A stretch of DNA of 64,000 nucleotides from Saccharopolyspora elongata (GTDB taxonomy: Bacteria > Actinomycetota > Actinomycetes > Mycobacteriales > Pseudonocardiaceae): the NCBI RefSeq assembly GCF_004348985.1, contig NZ_SMKW01000053.1, positions 1 to 64,000 of the forward strand, read 5' to 3'. Both the position numbers and the translations under genes were made by a program. Positions 1 through 7,435 of the stretch are shown here, piece after piece. How positions within the stretch are numbered: position 1 is the stretch's first letter; each line of letters opens with the position of its first letter. Below the pieces are notes generated by a model. It worked only from the letters and a program-made list of their open reading frames with translations. It had not been told where the DNA came from and did no database searches.

Positions 1-1
1 C

Positions 2-170
2 GACCTGGCCAAAAACCACGGCCTGATCGCGGTCGAGGACTTGAAGGTCCGCAACATGCTCCGCTCCGCCAAAGGCACTTCCGAGCAGCCCGGCCGAGGC
101 GTACGTCAGAAGGCTGGGTTGAACCGATAGCCGGTTGCGTGAACCATCCTCGAACGTCACCGCAGCATGA
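2..170 (+). pseudogene. TnpB (IS200/IS605-family OrfB) remnant with internal deletion
   Basis: The first reading frame, open at the window edge, carries a TnpB-like stretch: IAVEDLKVRNML, with the glutamate expected of the RuvC-II motif, followed by VRQKAGLNR. It then stops at a TAG at 128-130. In intact TnpB proteins about 100 or more residues follow GLNR, including the CxxC zinc finger and the last catalytic aspartate. Here a short tail frame (REPSSNVTAA, stop at 168-170) resembling the usual TnpB C-terminus comes at once, so the middle was deleted. The product cannot be an active nuclease. The gene body lies to the left of the window. Confidence 0.75.
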
Positions 171-177
171 CACCGAG

Positions 178-211
178 GAATCACCCGCCTTCAAGCGGGA
201 GAGGACGTCAA
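178..211 (+). mobile_element. right end of an IS200/IS605-type element with subterminal hairpin
   Basis: Just after the TnpB remnant lies a short hairpin, CCCGC (184-188), loop CTTCAA, GCGGG (195-199), followed by GAGAGGACGTCAA. This is the familiar look of IS605-group right ends, where a small imperfect hairpin is recognised by TnpA as single-stranded DNA. No tnpA and no left end are visible. The GH92 fragment begins directly after it. Confidence 0.6.
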
Positions 212-220
212 AACCCGAAC

Positions 221-540
221 AACGAGCCCGACCTGCACTCGCCGTGGATGTACTCGCTGGTCGGGCAGCCCGCGAAGACCTCCGCGGTGGTGCGGGCGCA
301 GCAGACCCTGTTCACCAACGCCGCCGACGGCGTGACCGGCAACGACGACCTGGGCACCATGTCGGCCTGGTACGTCTTCAGCGCCCTGGGCCTGTACCCG
401 ACGACGCCGGGCACCGGCCAGTTCGTGCTGAACGCGCCGCGGTTCGCCGGCGCCGTCGTGGAGCTGCCGGGCGGTCCGCCGCTGAAGATCGAGGCGCCCG
501 GGGCCGACGGTTCGAAGCTGCAGTACATCGACGAGGGTCC
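221..540 (+). pseudogene. C-terminal fragment of a GH92 alpha-mannosidase
   Basis: The frame reads NEPDLHSPWMYSLVGQPAKT, then GNDDLGTMSAWYVFSALGLY and a beta-rich tail. The NEPD, GNDDLGTMSAWY and GLYP signatures are those of the C-terminal (alpha/alpha)6 barrel of GH92 exo-mannosidases, which are normally above 700 residues. Only about 105 residues remain. There is no start and no N-terminal domain, and the 5' side abuts the insertion-sequence end, so the gene was probably cut by that element. It runs in frame into a glycosyltransferase fragment, which makes a misleading 266-codon open frame. Confidence 0.75.
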
Positions 541-614
541 ACCACCCGCGCGGAAACTCGGCGTATCCTCCGCGAAACAAGGGTTTTCCGCAGAATCGCA
601 TGCCGAGGAGACTG

Positions 615-967
615 CCAGACGACCGGCGGGGTTCGTGCCGCTTTCCGGGATCCTGCGGGATTGCTCGCTGATCGTGCACCACGGCGGGTCGGGTACCACG
701 GCCTCCGCGCTGCACTACGGCGTACCGCAGCTGATCGTGCCCGGCGGTGCGGGCAACGAGCTGTGCGCGCAGCGGGTGGGGGACCGCAAGGTCGGCCTGT
801 CCGCCGATCCGTCCACACTGGATGCTTCTGTCATCCGGGAGCTCGCCGAGCGGCTGCTCGCCGAGGAATCCTTCCGCCAGGAAGCGGCGGAGGTGCGCGC
901 CGAGATGGCCGCCCAGCCGAGCCCGGCCGCGGTCATCGACCGCATCGCCGCCGAGATCGCCGGCTGA
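615..967 (+). pseudogene. C-terminal fragment of a GT1 (MGT-like) glycosyltransferase
   Basis: The frame carries GFVPLSGILRDCSLIVHHGG, GTTASALHYGVPQLIVPGG and a helical tail ending in a TGA at 965-967. The HHGGSGTT segment is the nucleotide-sugar binding motif of GT1 enzymes such as macrolide glycosyltransferases. About 115 of the expected 380-420 residues are present and the acceptor-binding domain is missing. Bases about 541-614, between the GH92 tail and this piece, match neither family to my eye. A strong hairpin follows the stop. Confidence 0.75.
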
Positions 968-975
968 CGAACGAC

Positions 976-1013
976 GATCGCGGGTGGTTCCGACCCGGGA
1001 ACCACCCGCGATC
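976..1013. terminator. bidirectional hairpin terminator
   Basis: Perfect 16-bp inverted repeat: GATCGCGGGTGGTTCC (976-991), loop GACCCG, and its complement at 998-1013. It lies between the decayed region read rightward and the hemerythrin gene read leftward, so it can stop both. There is no long T tract, as is common in high-GC actinobacteria. Confidence 0.8.
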
Positions 1014-1021
1014 TCTTGCGC

Positions 1022-1495
1022 TCACGGGATGTTCGGCGCCGGCCCCATCTTGTTGAGGGCGTCGACGATCGTCCGTTCCTCGTAGGCGAAGTGCTCCTCG
1101 AGCTCGGACGCCAGGACTTCCAGCCGCTCCCGCAGCTGCACCGGGTCGCTCTTGCCCGGCGCGTAGCCCTCCACGAGCTGCCGGATCTCGTCCTGCAGCC
1201 GCGCCACCACCTTGTGCTCCTCGCCCAGCTTCTCCAGTTCCGGGGCGAGTTCGGGGTACTGCTGGGCCAGCATCGGGAAGGCACCCATGTCCTCGCCCGT
1301 GTGGTGCTCCTTCACGGCCGCGCAGAACTCCAGGCAGTGCGCGCGCATCTGCTCCGCCAGCCCGGGCTTCGCCCGCTCCAGCGCGGCGCCGTCAGCACCG
1401 CCGGCGATGATCTCGTCCACCTGGGCGCGGAGCCCGGTGAGCTCCTCGCGGAGCCAATCGTGGCCCTCCACCAGGAAATCGCCCAAGCCGCTCAC
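1022..1495 (-). CDS. hemerythrin HHE domain protein
   Basis: The 157-residue protein consists of one hemerythrin-like four-helix domain. Metal-ligand candidates are His13 (EGHDW), the HHTGED stretch in the middle, EEHKVVARL and EEHFAYEER, matching the H...HxxxE...H...HxxxE pattern of di-iron hemerythrins. Such proteins bind oxygen or nitric oxide, or buffer iron, in the cytoplasm; the ligand here cannot be told. The GTG start overlaps the TGA of the upstream Ddn-like gene (GTGA), so the two are translationally coupled. Coupling to a flavin-type redox enzyme suggests a redox or oxygen-related role (inference). Confidence 0.85.
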   Translation of the reverse strand: MSGLGDFLVEGHDWLREELTGLRAQVDEIIAGGADGAALERAKPGLAEQMRAHCLEFCAAVKEHHTGEDMGAFPMLAQQYPELAPELEKLGEEHKVVARLQDEIRQLVEGYAPGKSDPVQLRERLEVLASELEEHFAYEERTIVDALNKMGPAPNIP

Positions 1496-2001
1496 CCGCT
1501 CGGCGCCGGAATCCGATGTGGATCCGCCGCCGGTTCCGCCCCGGCGATCGGCTCGGCGTCGATCCGGCGCAGGGTGATCACCGGCAGCACGCGGGTGGTC
1601 TTCTCCTGGTACTCGCCCATGCCCGGGTCCTGCGCGACGACCCCGGCGAACAGCGCATCGCGCTCGGCGCCGGTGGTGATGGTCGCGATCGCCTCGTAGG
1701 TCTCGGTGCCGGTCTCGACCGTCACCTGCGGGTTCTTCGCGATGTTGTGGTACCAGGCGGGGTTCTTCGGGCCGCCCATCGCCGACGCGACGACCAGCGG
1801 CTTTCCGTCGACCTCGAAGTAGCCCACCGGGCCCTCGCGGCGCCGACCGGACTTGGCGCCGATCGTGGTCAGCACGACCAGCGACCAGCCCTCCATCCAG
1901 CCGCTGAGCTTGCCGTTGTGCTGCCTGAATTCCTCGACGACCTGCCGGTTGAACGCGTCGGCGTCGAAGTCGGCGTAGTCGTCGGTCTGTCCGTCTGTCA
2001 T
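1492..2001 (-). CDS. Ddn-like deazaflavin (F420)-dependent nitroreductase family protein
   Basis: The 169-residue protein fits the split beta-barrel F420H2-dependent oxidoreductase family (DUF385, Ddn/FDOR-A type). Visible family features are LVVLTTIGAKSGRRREGPV near residue 42, GKPLVVASAMGGPKNPAWYHN and NPQVTVETG. Members reduce quinones, nitro compounds or other small substrates with F420H2; the substrate here is unknown. The ATG at 2001 is preferred over an upstream in-frame ATG because GGGAAGGA precedes it and the upstream extension is low-complexity. Its stop overlaps the hemerythrin start. Confidence 0.85.
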   Translation of the reverse strand: MTDGQTDDYADFDADAFNRQVVEEFRQHNGKLSGWMEGWSLVVLTTIGAKSGRRREGPVGYFEVDGKPLVVASAMGGPKNPAWYHNIAKNPQVTVETGTETYEAIATITTGAERDALFAGVVAQDPGMGEYQEKTTRVLPVITLRRIDAEPIAGAEPAADPHRIPAPSG

Positions 2002-2300
2002 GCAGTCCTTCCCAATGGATCGGTTGATCGGAGGAGGAGCACCACCAGGAGCGGACACGAAAAGAGCCCCGCAGGCCAGGAACGCTGGAGGGAAACGTCG
2101 TACCGCAGGCGAATTACCGCAATAAGACGAGACCAGGTGCGAGACACGCAGAATCGTGTCGCAACTCAAAAGGTGGCTTAGAAGCCGCTACCTCCATGCG
2201 TAGGCCCATCCGGGGCGCGCCGGAAGATTAGCAGGGGCCGACCACGCCCGCAAGGCGGGGCACCCCGGGAACCACCCTCGCCCCGAACGCACGAATCGAC

Positions 2301-2327
2301 GGAAACCGTTCCACTGCAACGGTTTCC
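2301..2327. terminator. hairpin, possible terminator
   Basis: Perfect 10-bp inverted repeat GGAAACCGTT (2301-2310), loop CCACTGC, AACGGTTTCC (2318-2327). It stands alone in the 2002-2542 gap with no T tract, so a terminator role is only likely. Confidence 0.5.
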
Positions 2328-2486
2328 GGGGCTTCGTCGACGAACCGACGGATCAGCTCATCTGGTCGTGGTGCACCTGGCGGGAGCGGTTGCGGGCGGG
2401 CAGCACGATCAGCCACCGCCTCGCCGACCAACCCACCGACTGGGCCACCGGCCCGAACGCCGCGCCTGATTCTCTTTACGCGTGAC

Positions 2487-2526
2487 GTGAGTGCGTGACC
2501 GGGCTGGAGCTCGGTTACGCACTCAC
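2487..2526. repeat. dispersed hairpin family 1, copy a
   Basis: GTGAGTGCGTGACC (2487-2500) faces GGTTACGCACTCAC (2513-2526), a 14-bp stem with one G:T pair. It sits just past the 3' end of the hypothetical gene at 2543-2827. Close relatives lie at 4173-4214, 39444-39485, 45151-45198 and 46048-46089. Confidence 0.8.
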
Positions 2527-2542
2527 ACCCTGGGCGTCCACG

Positions 2543-2827
2543 TCAGGGGTAGACGAGACGGACTTCGGCTGTGCGGGCGAAGATCTCGGCAGCACGGTCG
2601 GGGGATTGGAAGCTGCCACGGCCTCGGCCGTCCGTGCTGACAAGTTCCGCATGATCGGAGAAAGCCAGGCCCCAGGCGAGCACCCGCCCCTCGGCGAGTT
2701 CCCAGTCGGTCTCGTCACGGTCCAGCTCGCACAACGCGAAAAGCTTCGGCCCACAGCGGATTTCGTCTTGCACCAAGGCGTATTCGTCGGGCTCCGGCGC
2801 CCAGGTGTTGGATCCGGTGTCACTCAT
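2543..2827 (-). CDS. hypothetical acidic small protein
   Basis: A 94-residue acidic protein starting MSDTGSNTWAPEPDEYALV. The ATG at 2827 has GAGGAGG just upstream and is preferred to an ATG 14 codons earlier. There is no signal peptide, membrane segment or motif I recognise; the middle (FALCELDRDETDWELAEGRV) and the end (IFARTAEVRLVYP) look like a compact soluble domain. It is divergent from the broken XRE-type regulator gene, so the pair may have worked together. Function unknown. Confidence 0.65.
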   Translation of the reverse strand: MSDTGSNTWAPEPDEYALVQDEIRCGPKLFALCELDRDETDWELAEGRVLAWGLAFSDHAELVSTDGRGRGSFQSPDRAAEIFARTAEVRLVYP

Positions 2828-3017
2828 CCTGCCTCCTCGAAGCCGTGAAACTGACGTTGGTTCGGTCATGGGAACCCTGGTTCGGACGTATCCGCGATGA
2901 GTTCACCAGCCAGCAAGGACGAAAGCGACCACACCAAGCGCCCACAGTTGGGCCAGATCGGGGACTTTGGAGGGACATTCCCGGTCTGCACGCACCACAG
3001 GCCCTATCGTTGGTCCC

Positions 3018-4177
3018 ATGTCCCGGGACGAGGCCCGCATGCCAAACACCGTGCTGATCGGCCTGCGCGAGCGCGCCGGGCTGTCCCAGCAAGATCTGGC
3101 TGACGAGCTGACCAATCTCGCCGCCACTCGGTACCGCAAGTACCCGCAGATCACCCGCAAGACCATTGGTCGATGGGAACGTGGTGAAGTCGTGTGGCCA
3201 CAACCTTTCTACCGTCGGCTTCTTGCGCAACTGTTCGACTGCGCAGCGGATGAACTCGCCCTCTGGCCAGCATCGACACCCGGTACCGCTGTTACCACGA
3301 CGCCATTCGCGACCACGCCCCACCACGCCTGTTCGAGAACCGGCTGTGCTTCCGGCTAGTCGGGCTCGATTGGGCCAAGCCTCACATGCGCTTCGGGCAG
3401 ATGAGCTTCTTCGACGCAATGGATACCAATGAGACGCTTGCCCATGAATTCGCCGCTCACCACCTGGCCATCGACAGCGGCGGTGAAACCGTCCTGCCTC
3501 GCGCATCCCAGCGACGGCTGGCGTTCCGCAAGCTGATCGCGGATCCGTTCGACTTCAGCCGCCGCCCGCTGATGGGCGCGATCGGCACCCTTACCATCCG
3601 GGGCGGAGAGTGTCCCAGCGTCGTTCTTCACCAACGCGACTCCGCCCGCGTCGCAGGCGGTGGCGGAATGGTGCACCTGCTTCCTGCGGGAATCTTCCAA
3701 CCCTCGTCGGTCATACCGGCAGCCATCACGGCGGACTTCTCGATCTGGCGCAATATTCAGCGCGAGTATGCCGAAGAACTCCTGAACCATGGCGAATACG
3801 ATGGCTCCGGCAGACCGATCCGATACCACGAACTGGAACCGCTCACCGCATTGGACAACGCGGTTCGAGATGGCCGTATTCACGTGTTCTGTCTGGGTGT
3901 CACGCTCGATGCGCTCACCTTGGCCGGAGACATCCTCACTGTTGCCGTCATCGCGCCGGACACCTACGACGAAGTCTTCACAAAGGCCGTCGAGGCCAAC
4001 TCGGAAGGCTCGGTGCCAGCACGGGCCTTCCCATTCGAAGAGAACACACTGACCAGGCTCCGAGAGTCCAAGAGGCTGTCCCCTGGAGCGGCAGCAGCCC
4101 TCCACTTCGCCTGGACCCACCGGAAGCTGCTGCTCGACCAGGGTGCCACTCACGACGCCCCGCTCTGGGCGTCGTGA
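3018..4177 (+). pseudogene. XRE-type HTH regulator, split by a frameshift
   Basis: The first part (ATG 3018) encodes a helix-turn-helix: LRERAGLSQQDLADEL, then KTIGRWERGEVVWPQPFYRR and FDCAADELALWP. This frame dies at a TAG at 3357-3359. From about 3260 the frame two bases along reads protein-like sequence (DTRYRCYHDAIRDHAPPRLF, ENRLCFRLVGLDWAKPHMRF) and runs on through 263 more codons to TGA 4175-4177. That second frame has its own stop at 3251-3253, so the shift lies between 3254 and about 3290; one missing base explains it. Restored, the protein is about 385 residues: DNA-binding N-terminus plus an unrecognised sensor-like domain. Alternatively the second half starts at ATG 3386 as a separate gene. 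Confidence 0.6.
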
Positions 4178-4214
4178 GTGCGTAACCGACCTGGAGGCCG
4201 GTTACGCACTCACG
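4147..4214. repeat. dispersed hairpin family 1, copy b, with overlapping alternative hairpin
   Basis: CGTGAGTGCGTAACCG (4173-4188) pairs perfectly with 4199-4214. The same GTGAGTG arm also pairs in a second perfect stem, CACTCACGACGCCC (4147-4160) with 4167-4180, so the two stems exclude each other. The first stem encodes the last codons and the TGA of the preceding reading frame. The element separates that gene from the convergent suf operon. Confidence 0.75.
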
Positions 4215-4233
4215 ATCGTTGTGGAACCCGGGA

Positions 4234-4644
4234 TCAGACGGTGAATCCGAGGGCGCGCAGCTGCTCGCGGCCTTCCTCGGTGATCTTCTCCGGGCCCCAC
4301 GGCGGCATCCACACCCAGTTGATGCGGAAGTCGTCGACCAGGCCGCCACCCGGGCCGGTGGTCAGCGCGGCGCGCGCCTGGTCCTCGATGACGTCGGTCA
4401 GCGGGCAGGCCGCCGAGGTCAGCGTCATGTCGACGGTCGCCGTGTTGTCCTGGTCCACCCGGATGTCGTAGACCAAGCCGAGGTCGACGACGTTGATCCC
4501 CAGCTCGGGGTCGACGACGTCGCGCAGGGCCTCCTCGACGTCTTCCAGCGCGGCCACCTCGGCGGCCGGCGCGGCCTGCTCGGGCAGCGCCTCGGCGCTG
4601 CGGGCCACGTCGGTTTCCTCCTGCACCGGGGCTTGCTCGCTCAT
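4234..4644 (-). CDS. sufT: SufT-type Fe-S assembly factor (MIP18/DUF59)
   Basis: The 136-residue protein has an acidic N-terminal tail followed by a MIP18 domain: DVVDPELGINVVDLGLVYDI, then TLTSAACPLTDVIEDQ with the family cysteine, and a C-terminal WVWMPPWGPEKITEEGREQL. SufT proteins help maturation of Fe-S enzymes in the cytosol. It is the last gene of the suf operon. Its ATG overlaps (ATGA) the stop of a small 47-codon ORF. Confidence 0.9.
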   Translation of the reverse strand: MSEQAPVQEETDVARSAEALPEQAAPAAEVAALEDVEEALRDVVDPELGINVVDLGLVYDIRVDQDNTATVDMTLTSAACPLTDVIEDQARAALTTGPGGGLVDDFRINWVWMPPWGPEKITEEGREQLRALGFTV

Positions 4645-4784
4645 GCCAGTTCCGCCTCTCCGCGTTTCACAGTTGTGGTTGCGCCCGGCTCAATCCCGCG
4701 TTTCGCAGTTTCTCGTGGCTGGTTTGCGTCACGTTCCCCTGAGGCGCGGTTGAGGAGGACTCGGGTTGACACAGGGCTGCTCAT
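4641..4784 (-). CDS. small ORF between sufU and sufT
   Basis: A 47-residue basic peptide (MSSPVSTRVLLNRASGERDA..., ending RGEAELA) starts at ATG 4784 after GGAGGCGTC, and its TGA overlaps the sufT ATG. The 18-bp start context GCTCATGACGCCTCCACG (+ strand, 4779-4796) is an exact copy of the sufU stop region (4853-4870), so part of the sufU end was duplicated. It may be a real small protein, a leader that couples sufT translation, or a chance result of the duplication. No family recognised. Confidence 0.4.
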   Translation of the reverse strand: MSSPVSTRVLLNRASGERDANQPRETAKRGIEPGATTTVKRGEAELA

Positions 4785-4854
4785 GACGCCTCCACGGTGA
4801 TCTGCGGGACACCCGCACCCGGTCGGCTTACATGAGCGCGGAAGAGATTTTCGC

Positions 4855-5310
4855 TCATGACGCCTCCACGACAACACGTGAAACCGCGTCCTTGAAAGCC
4901 ATCCAACCCAGCAGCGCGCACTTCACGCGCATCGGGTACTTCGCCACTCCCGCGAACGCGACGCCGTCCTCCAGCACGTCCTCGTCCGGCTCGACCTTGC
5001 CGCGGCCGTGCATCAGCTCGCTGAACGCGGCCTCGGTGGTCAGCGCCTCCCGCAGCGGCCTGCCGACGACCAGGTCGGTGAGCACCGACACCGACGCCTG
5101 GCTGATCGAACAGCCCTGCCCCGCGTAGGACACGTCGTCGACGATCGCGTCGGTGTCCGTGCCCGTCAACCGGACCCGGAGGGTGACCTCGTCGCCGCAG
5201 GTGGGGTTCACCTGGAACGACTCGGCGTCGAACGGTTCCCGCAGGCCGTGCCGGTGCGGTTTGCGGTAGTGGTCCAGGATTATCTCCTGGTACATCTGCT
5301 CAAGCTGCAT
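4855..5310 (-). CDS. sufU: SufU, zinc-dependent sulfur-transfer protein
   Basis: The 151-residue protein has the SufU/IscU fold with NPTCGDEV, GQGCSISQAS and RVKCALLGW. These supply the three cysteines and the aspartate that hold zinc in SufU. SufU accepts persulfide sulfur from the SufS desulfurase and passes it to SufBCD. The insertion between the second and third cysteines (about 20 residues) is typical of SufU rather than IscU. It lies 24 bases after sufS in the operon. Confidence 0.95.
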   Translation of the reverse strand: MQLEQMYQEIILDHYRKPHRHGLREPFDAESFQVNPTCGDEVTLRVRLTGTDTDAIVDDVSYAGQGCSISQASVSVLTDLVVGRPLREALTTEAAFSELMHGRGKVEPDEDVLEDGVAFAGVAKYPMRVKCALLGWMAFKDAVSRVVVEAS

Positions 5311-5334
5311 GAAGAGTTCTCCGGCAGTCCCCGA

Positions 5335-6624
5335 TCAAGCCACCCCGAAGAAGCGCTGCGCCTCGCGCACCGCGTCCACCAACGCCTTGACCTCGTCCAG
5401 TTCGTTGTACAGGTAGAAGGACGCCCGCACGGTCGCCGGAATTCCCATCCGGCGGTGCAGCGGCCATGCGCAGTGGTGTCCGACGCGGACCTCGACGCCC
5501 TTGTCGTCCAGCACCTGACCGGCGTCGTGCGGGTGCACGCCGTCGATCACGAACGACACGGTACCGCCGCGGTGCTCGGTGTTGGTAGGCCCGATGATGC
5601 GCACGCCGTCGATCGCCGACAGCTCCCGCAGCGCGACCTCGGTGAGCTGCTGCTCGTGCTCGGCGATGCGGTCCATGCCGATCGCCGTGAGGTAGTCGAC
5701 GGCCGCGCCCAAGCCGACGGCCTGCGAGGTCATCGGCACGCCCGCCTCGAACCGCTGCGGCGGCGCGGCGAACGTGGAGCGCTCCATGTGCACCAGCTCG
5801 ATCATCGAGCCGCCGCTGATGAACGGCGGCATCGCGGCCAGCAGCTCGCGGCGCCCGTAGAGCACGCCGACCCCGGAGGGGCCGAGCATCTTGTGCCCGG
5901 AGAACACCGCGAAGTCCACGCCCAGCGCCTTGAAGTCCACCGGCTTGTGCGGCACCGACTGGCAGGCGTCCAGCACCACCAGCGCGCCGACCTGGTGCGC
6001 CCGCGAGACGATCTGCTCGGCCGGGTTCACCGTGCCCAGCACGTTGGACTGGTGGGTGAAGGCGACCACCTTGGCGCGCTCGGTGATCACACCGTCCACA
6101 TCGGACAGGTCGAGGCGGCCCTCGTCGGTGACCCCGAACCAGCGCAGCGTGGCGCCGGTGCGCTCGCACAACTGCTGCCACGGCACCAGGTTCGCGTGGT
6201 GCTCCATCTCGGTCACCACGACCTCGTCGCCCGGCCCGAGGCGGAAGCGCTCGGCCTCCGCCCCGGACGTGGCGGCGTTGCTCATGGCGTAGGCGACGAG
6301 GTTGATGCCCTCGGTGGCGTTCTTGGCGAACACCACCTCGTCGGCGTCGACGCCGACGAAGCGGGCGATCCGGTCCCGGGCGCCCTCGTACGCGTCCGTG
6401 GCCTCCTCGGCGAGCTGGTGCGCGCCGCGGTGCACTGCCGCGTTGGAGTGCTCCAGGAAGGAACGCTCCGCGTCGAGCACCTGGCGCGGCCGTTGCGAGG
6501 TCGCCCCGGAGTCCAGGTACACCAGGCGCTGCCCGTCGCGGATCGTGCGACCCAGGATCGGGAAGTCCGCGCGGATCGCCGCCACGTCCAGCGGCGTGCT
6601 CGTGCGAGGAGGCTCAACGGTCAT
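5335..6624 (-). CDS. sufS: SufS cysteine desulfurase
   Basis: A 429-residue class V aminotransferase-fold enzyme that takes sulfur from cysteine using pyridoxal phosphate. Seen are EMEHHANLVPWQ, DACQSVPH, the PLP-lysine motif SGHKMLGPSGVGVLYG and the sulfur-carrying cysteine in RVGHHCAWPLH near the C-terminus. Length is somewhat above the usual 406-415 because of a short N-terminal extension. ATG at 6624 overlaps the sufC stop (ATGA). It works with the SufU encoded just downstream. Confidence 0.95.
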   Translation of the reverse strand: MTVEPPRTSTPLDVAAIRADFPILGRTIRDGQRLVYLDSGATSQRPRQVLDAERSFLEHSNAAVHRGAHQLAEEATDAYEGARDRIARFVGVDADEVVFAKNATEGINLVAYAMSNAATSGAEAERFRLGPGDEVVVTEMEHHANLVPWQQLCERTGATLRWFGVTDEGRLDLSDVDGVITERAKVVAFTHQSNVLGTVNPAEQIVSRAHQVGALVVLDACQSVPHKPVDFKALGVDFAVFSGHKMLGPSGVGVLYGRRELLAAMPPFISGGSMIELVHMERSTFAAPPQRFEAGVPMTSQAVGLGAAVDYLTAIGMDRIAEHEQQLTEVALRELSAIDGVRIIGPTNTEHRGGTVSFVIDGVHPHDAGQVLDDKGVEVRVGHHCAWPLHRRMGIPATVRASFYLYNELDEVKALVDAVREAQRFFGVA

Positions 6625-7394
6625 GACTGGGCTGCCGCCTCCTTCTTGCCGGTGAAACGCACGTAGCCCTTCTCCTCCAGCTCGTCGGCGAGCTCGGCAC
6701 CACCGGACTCGACGACCTTGCCCTCGGCGAACACGTGCACGTAGTCCGGGGTGATGTGCTTGAGGATCCGGGTGTAGTGGGTGATCAGCAGAACACCCTT
6801 GCCGCCCTTGCCGTGGTACTTGTTGACGCCCTCGGAAACCACCCGCAGCGCGTCGACGTCGAGGCCGGAGTCCGTCTCGTCGAGGATCGCGAACTTCGGG
6901 TCCAGCAGGTCCAGCTGCAGGATCTCGTGGCGCTTCTTCTCACCACCGGAGAAGCCCTCGTTGACGCTGCGCTCGGCGAACGACGGGTCGATGTCCAGGT
7001 CCGACATGGCCTGCTTGACTTCCTTGACCCACTTGCGGATCTGCGGCGCCTCGCCGCGGACCGCGGTCGCGGCGGTGCGCAGGAAGTTCGACATCGACAC
7101 GCCCGGCACCTCCACCGGGTACTGCATCGCGAGGAACAGACCGGCGCGGGCCCGCTCGTCGACGCTCATCTCCAGCACGTTCTCGCCGTCCAGCAGCACC
7201 GTGCCGGAGTCGATCTGGTACTTCGGGTGCCCGGCGATGGCGTAGGCCAGCGTCGACTTGCCGGAGCCGTTCGGGCCCATGATCGCGTGGATCTCGCCCG
7301 AGCGGATGGTCAGGTTGACGCCGTTGAGGATCGGCTTGGCGCCGTCCTCGGTGAGGACCGAGCCGTGCAGGTCCTTGATCTCCAGGGTGGCCAT
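6621..7394 (-). CDS. sufC: SufC, ATPase of the SufBCD scaffold
   Basis: A 257-residue ABC-type ATPase with Walker A GPNGSGKST, signature FSGGEKKR and Walker B AILDETDSGLD, the DETDSGLD form typical of SufC. It is soluble and drives rearrangement of the SufBD scaffold during cluster assembly. ATG 7394 (MATLEIKDLHGSV) matches the family start; the open frame upstream is a shadow of sufD. It lies 41 bases after sufD. Confidence 0.95.
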   Translation of the reverse strand: MATLEIKDLHGSVLTEDGAKPILNGVNLTIRSGEIHAIMGPNGSGKSTLAYAIAGHPKYQIDSGTVLLDGENVLEMSVDERARAGLFLAMQYPVEVPGVSMSNFLRTAATAVRGEAPQIRKWVKEVKQAMSDLDIDPSFAERSVNEGFSGGEKKRHEILQLDLLDPKFAILDETDSGLDVDALRVVSEGVNKYHGKGGKGVLLITHYTRILKHITPDYVHVFAEGKVVESGGAELADELEEKGYVRFTGKKEAAAQS

Positions 7395-7435
7395 GTTCTT
7401 CTTCGTTCTCCTGGTGTGTTCGAAAAGCTTGCGGG

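Larger units (their letters stand above)
2002..2542. other. intergenic region with possible gene remnant
   Basis: About 540 bases without a gene I can support. It holds the Ddn-like gene's promoter side, a perfect hairpin (2301-2327) and a repeat-family hairpin (2487-2526). The forward frame from about 2318 to 2484 (LIWSWCTWRERLRAG... ending in a TGA) looks weakly like a transposase C-terminal tail, but I could not assign it. Confidence 0.5.

Noticed and set aside
139..1056. 305-codon open frame overlapping the decay zone
   Set aside because: Arg-rich shadow frame; the GH92 and GT1 motifs are in a different frame.
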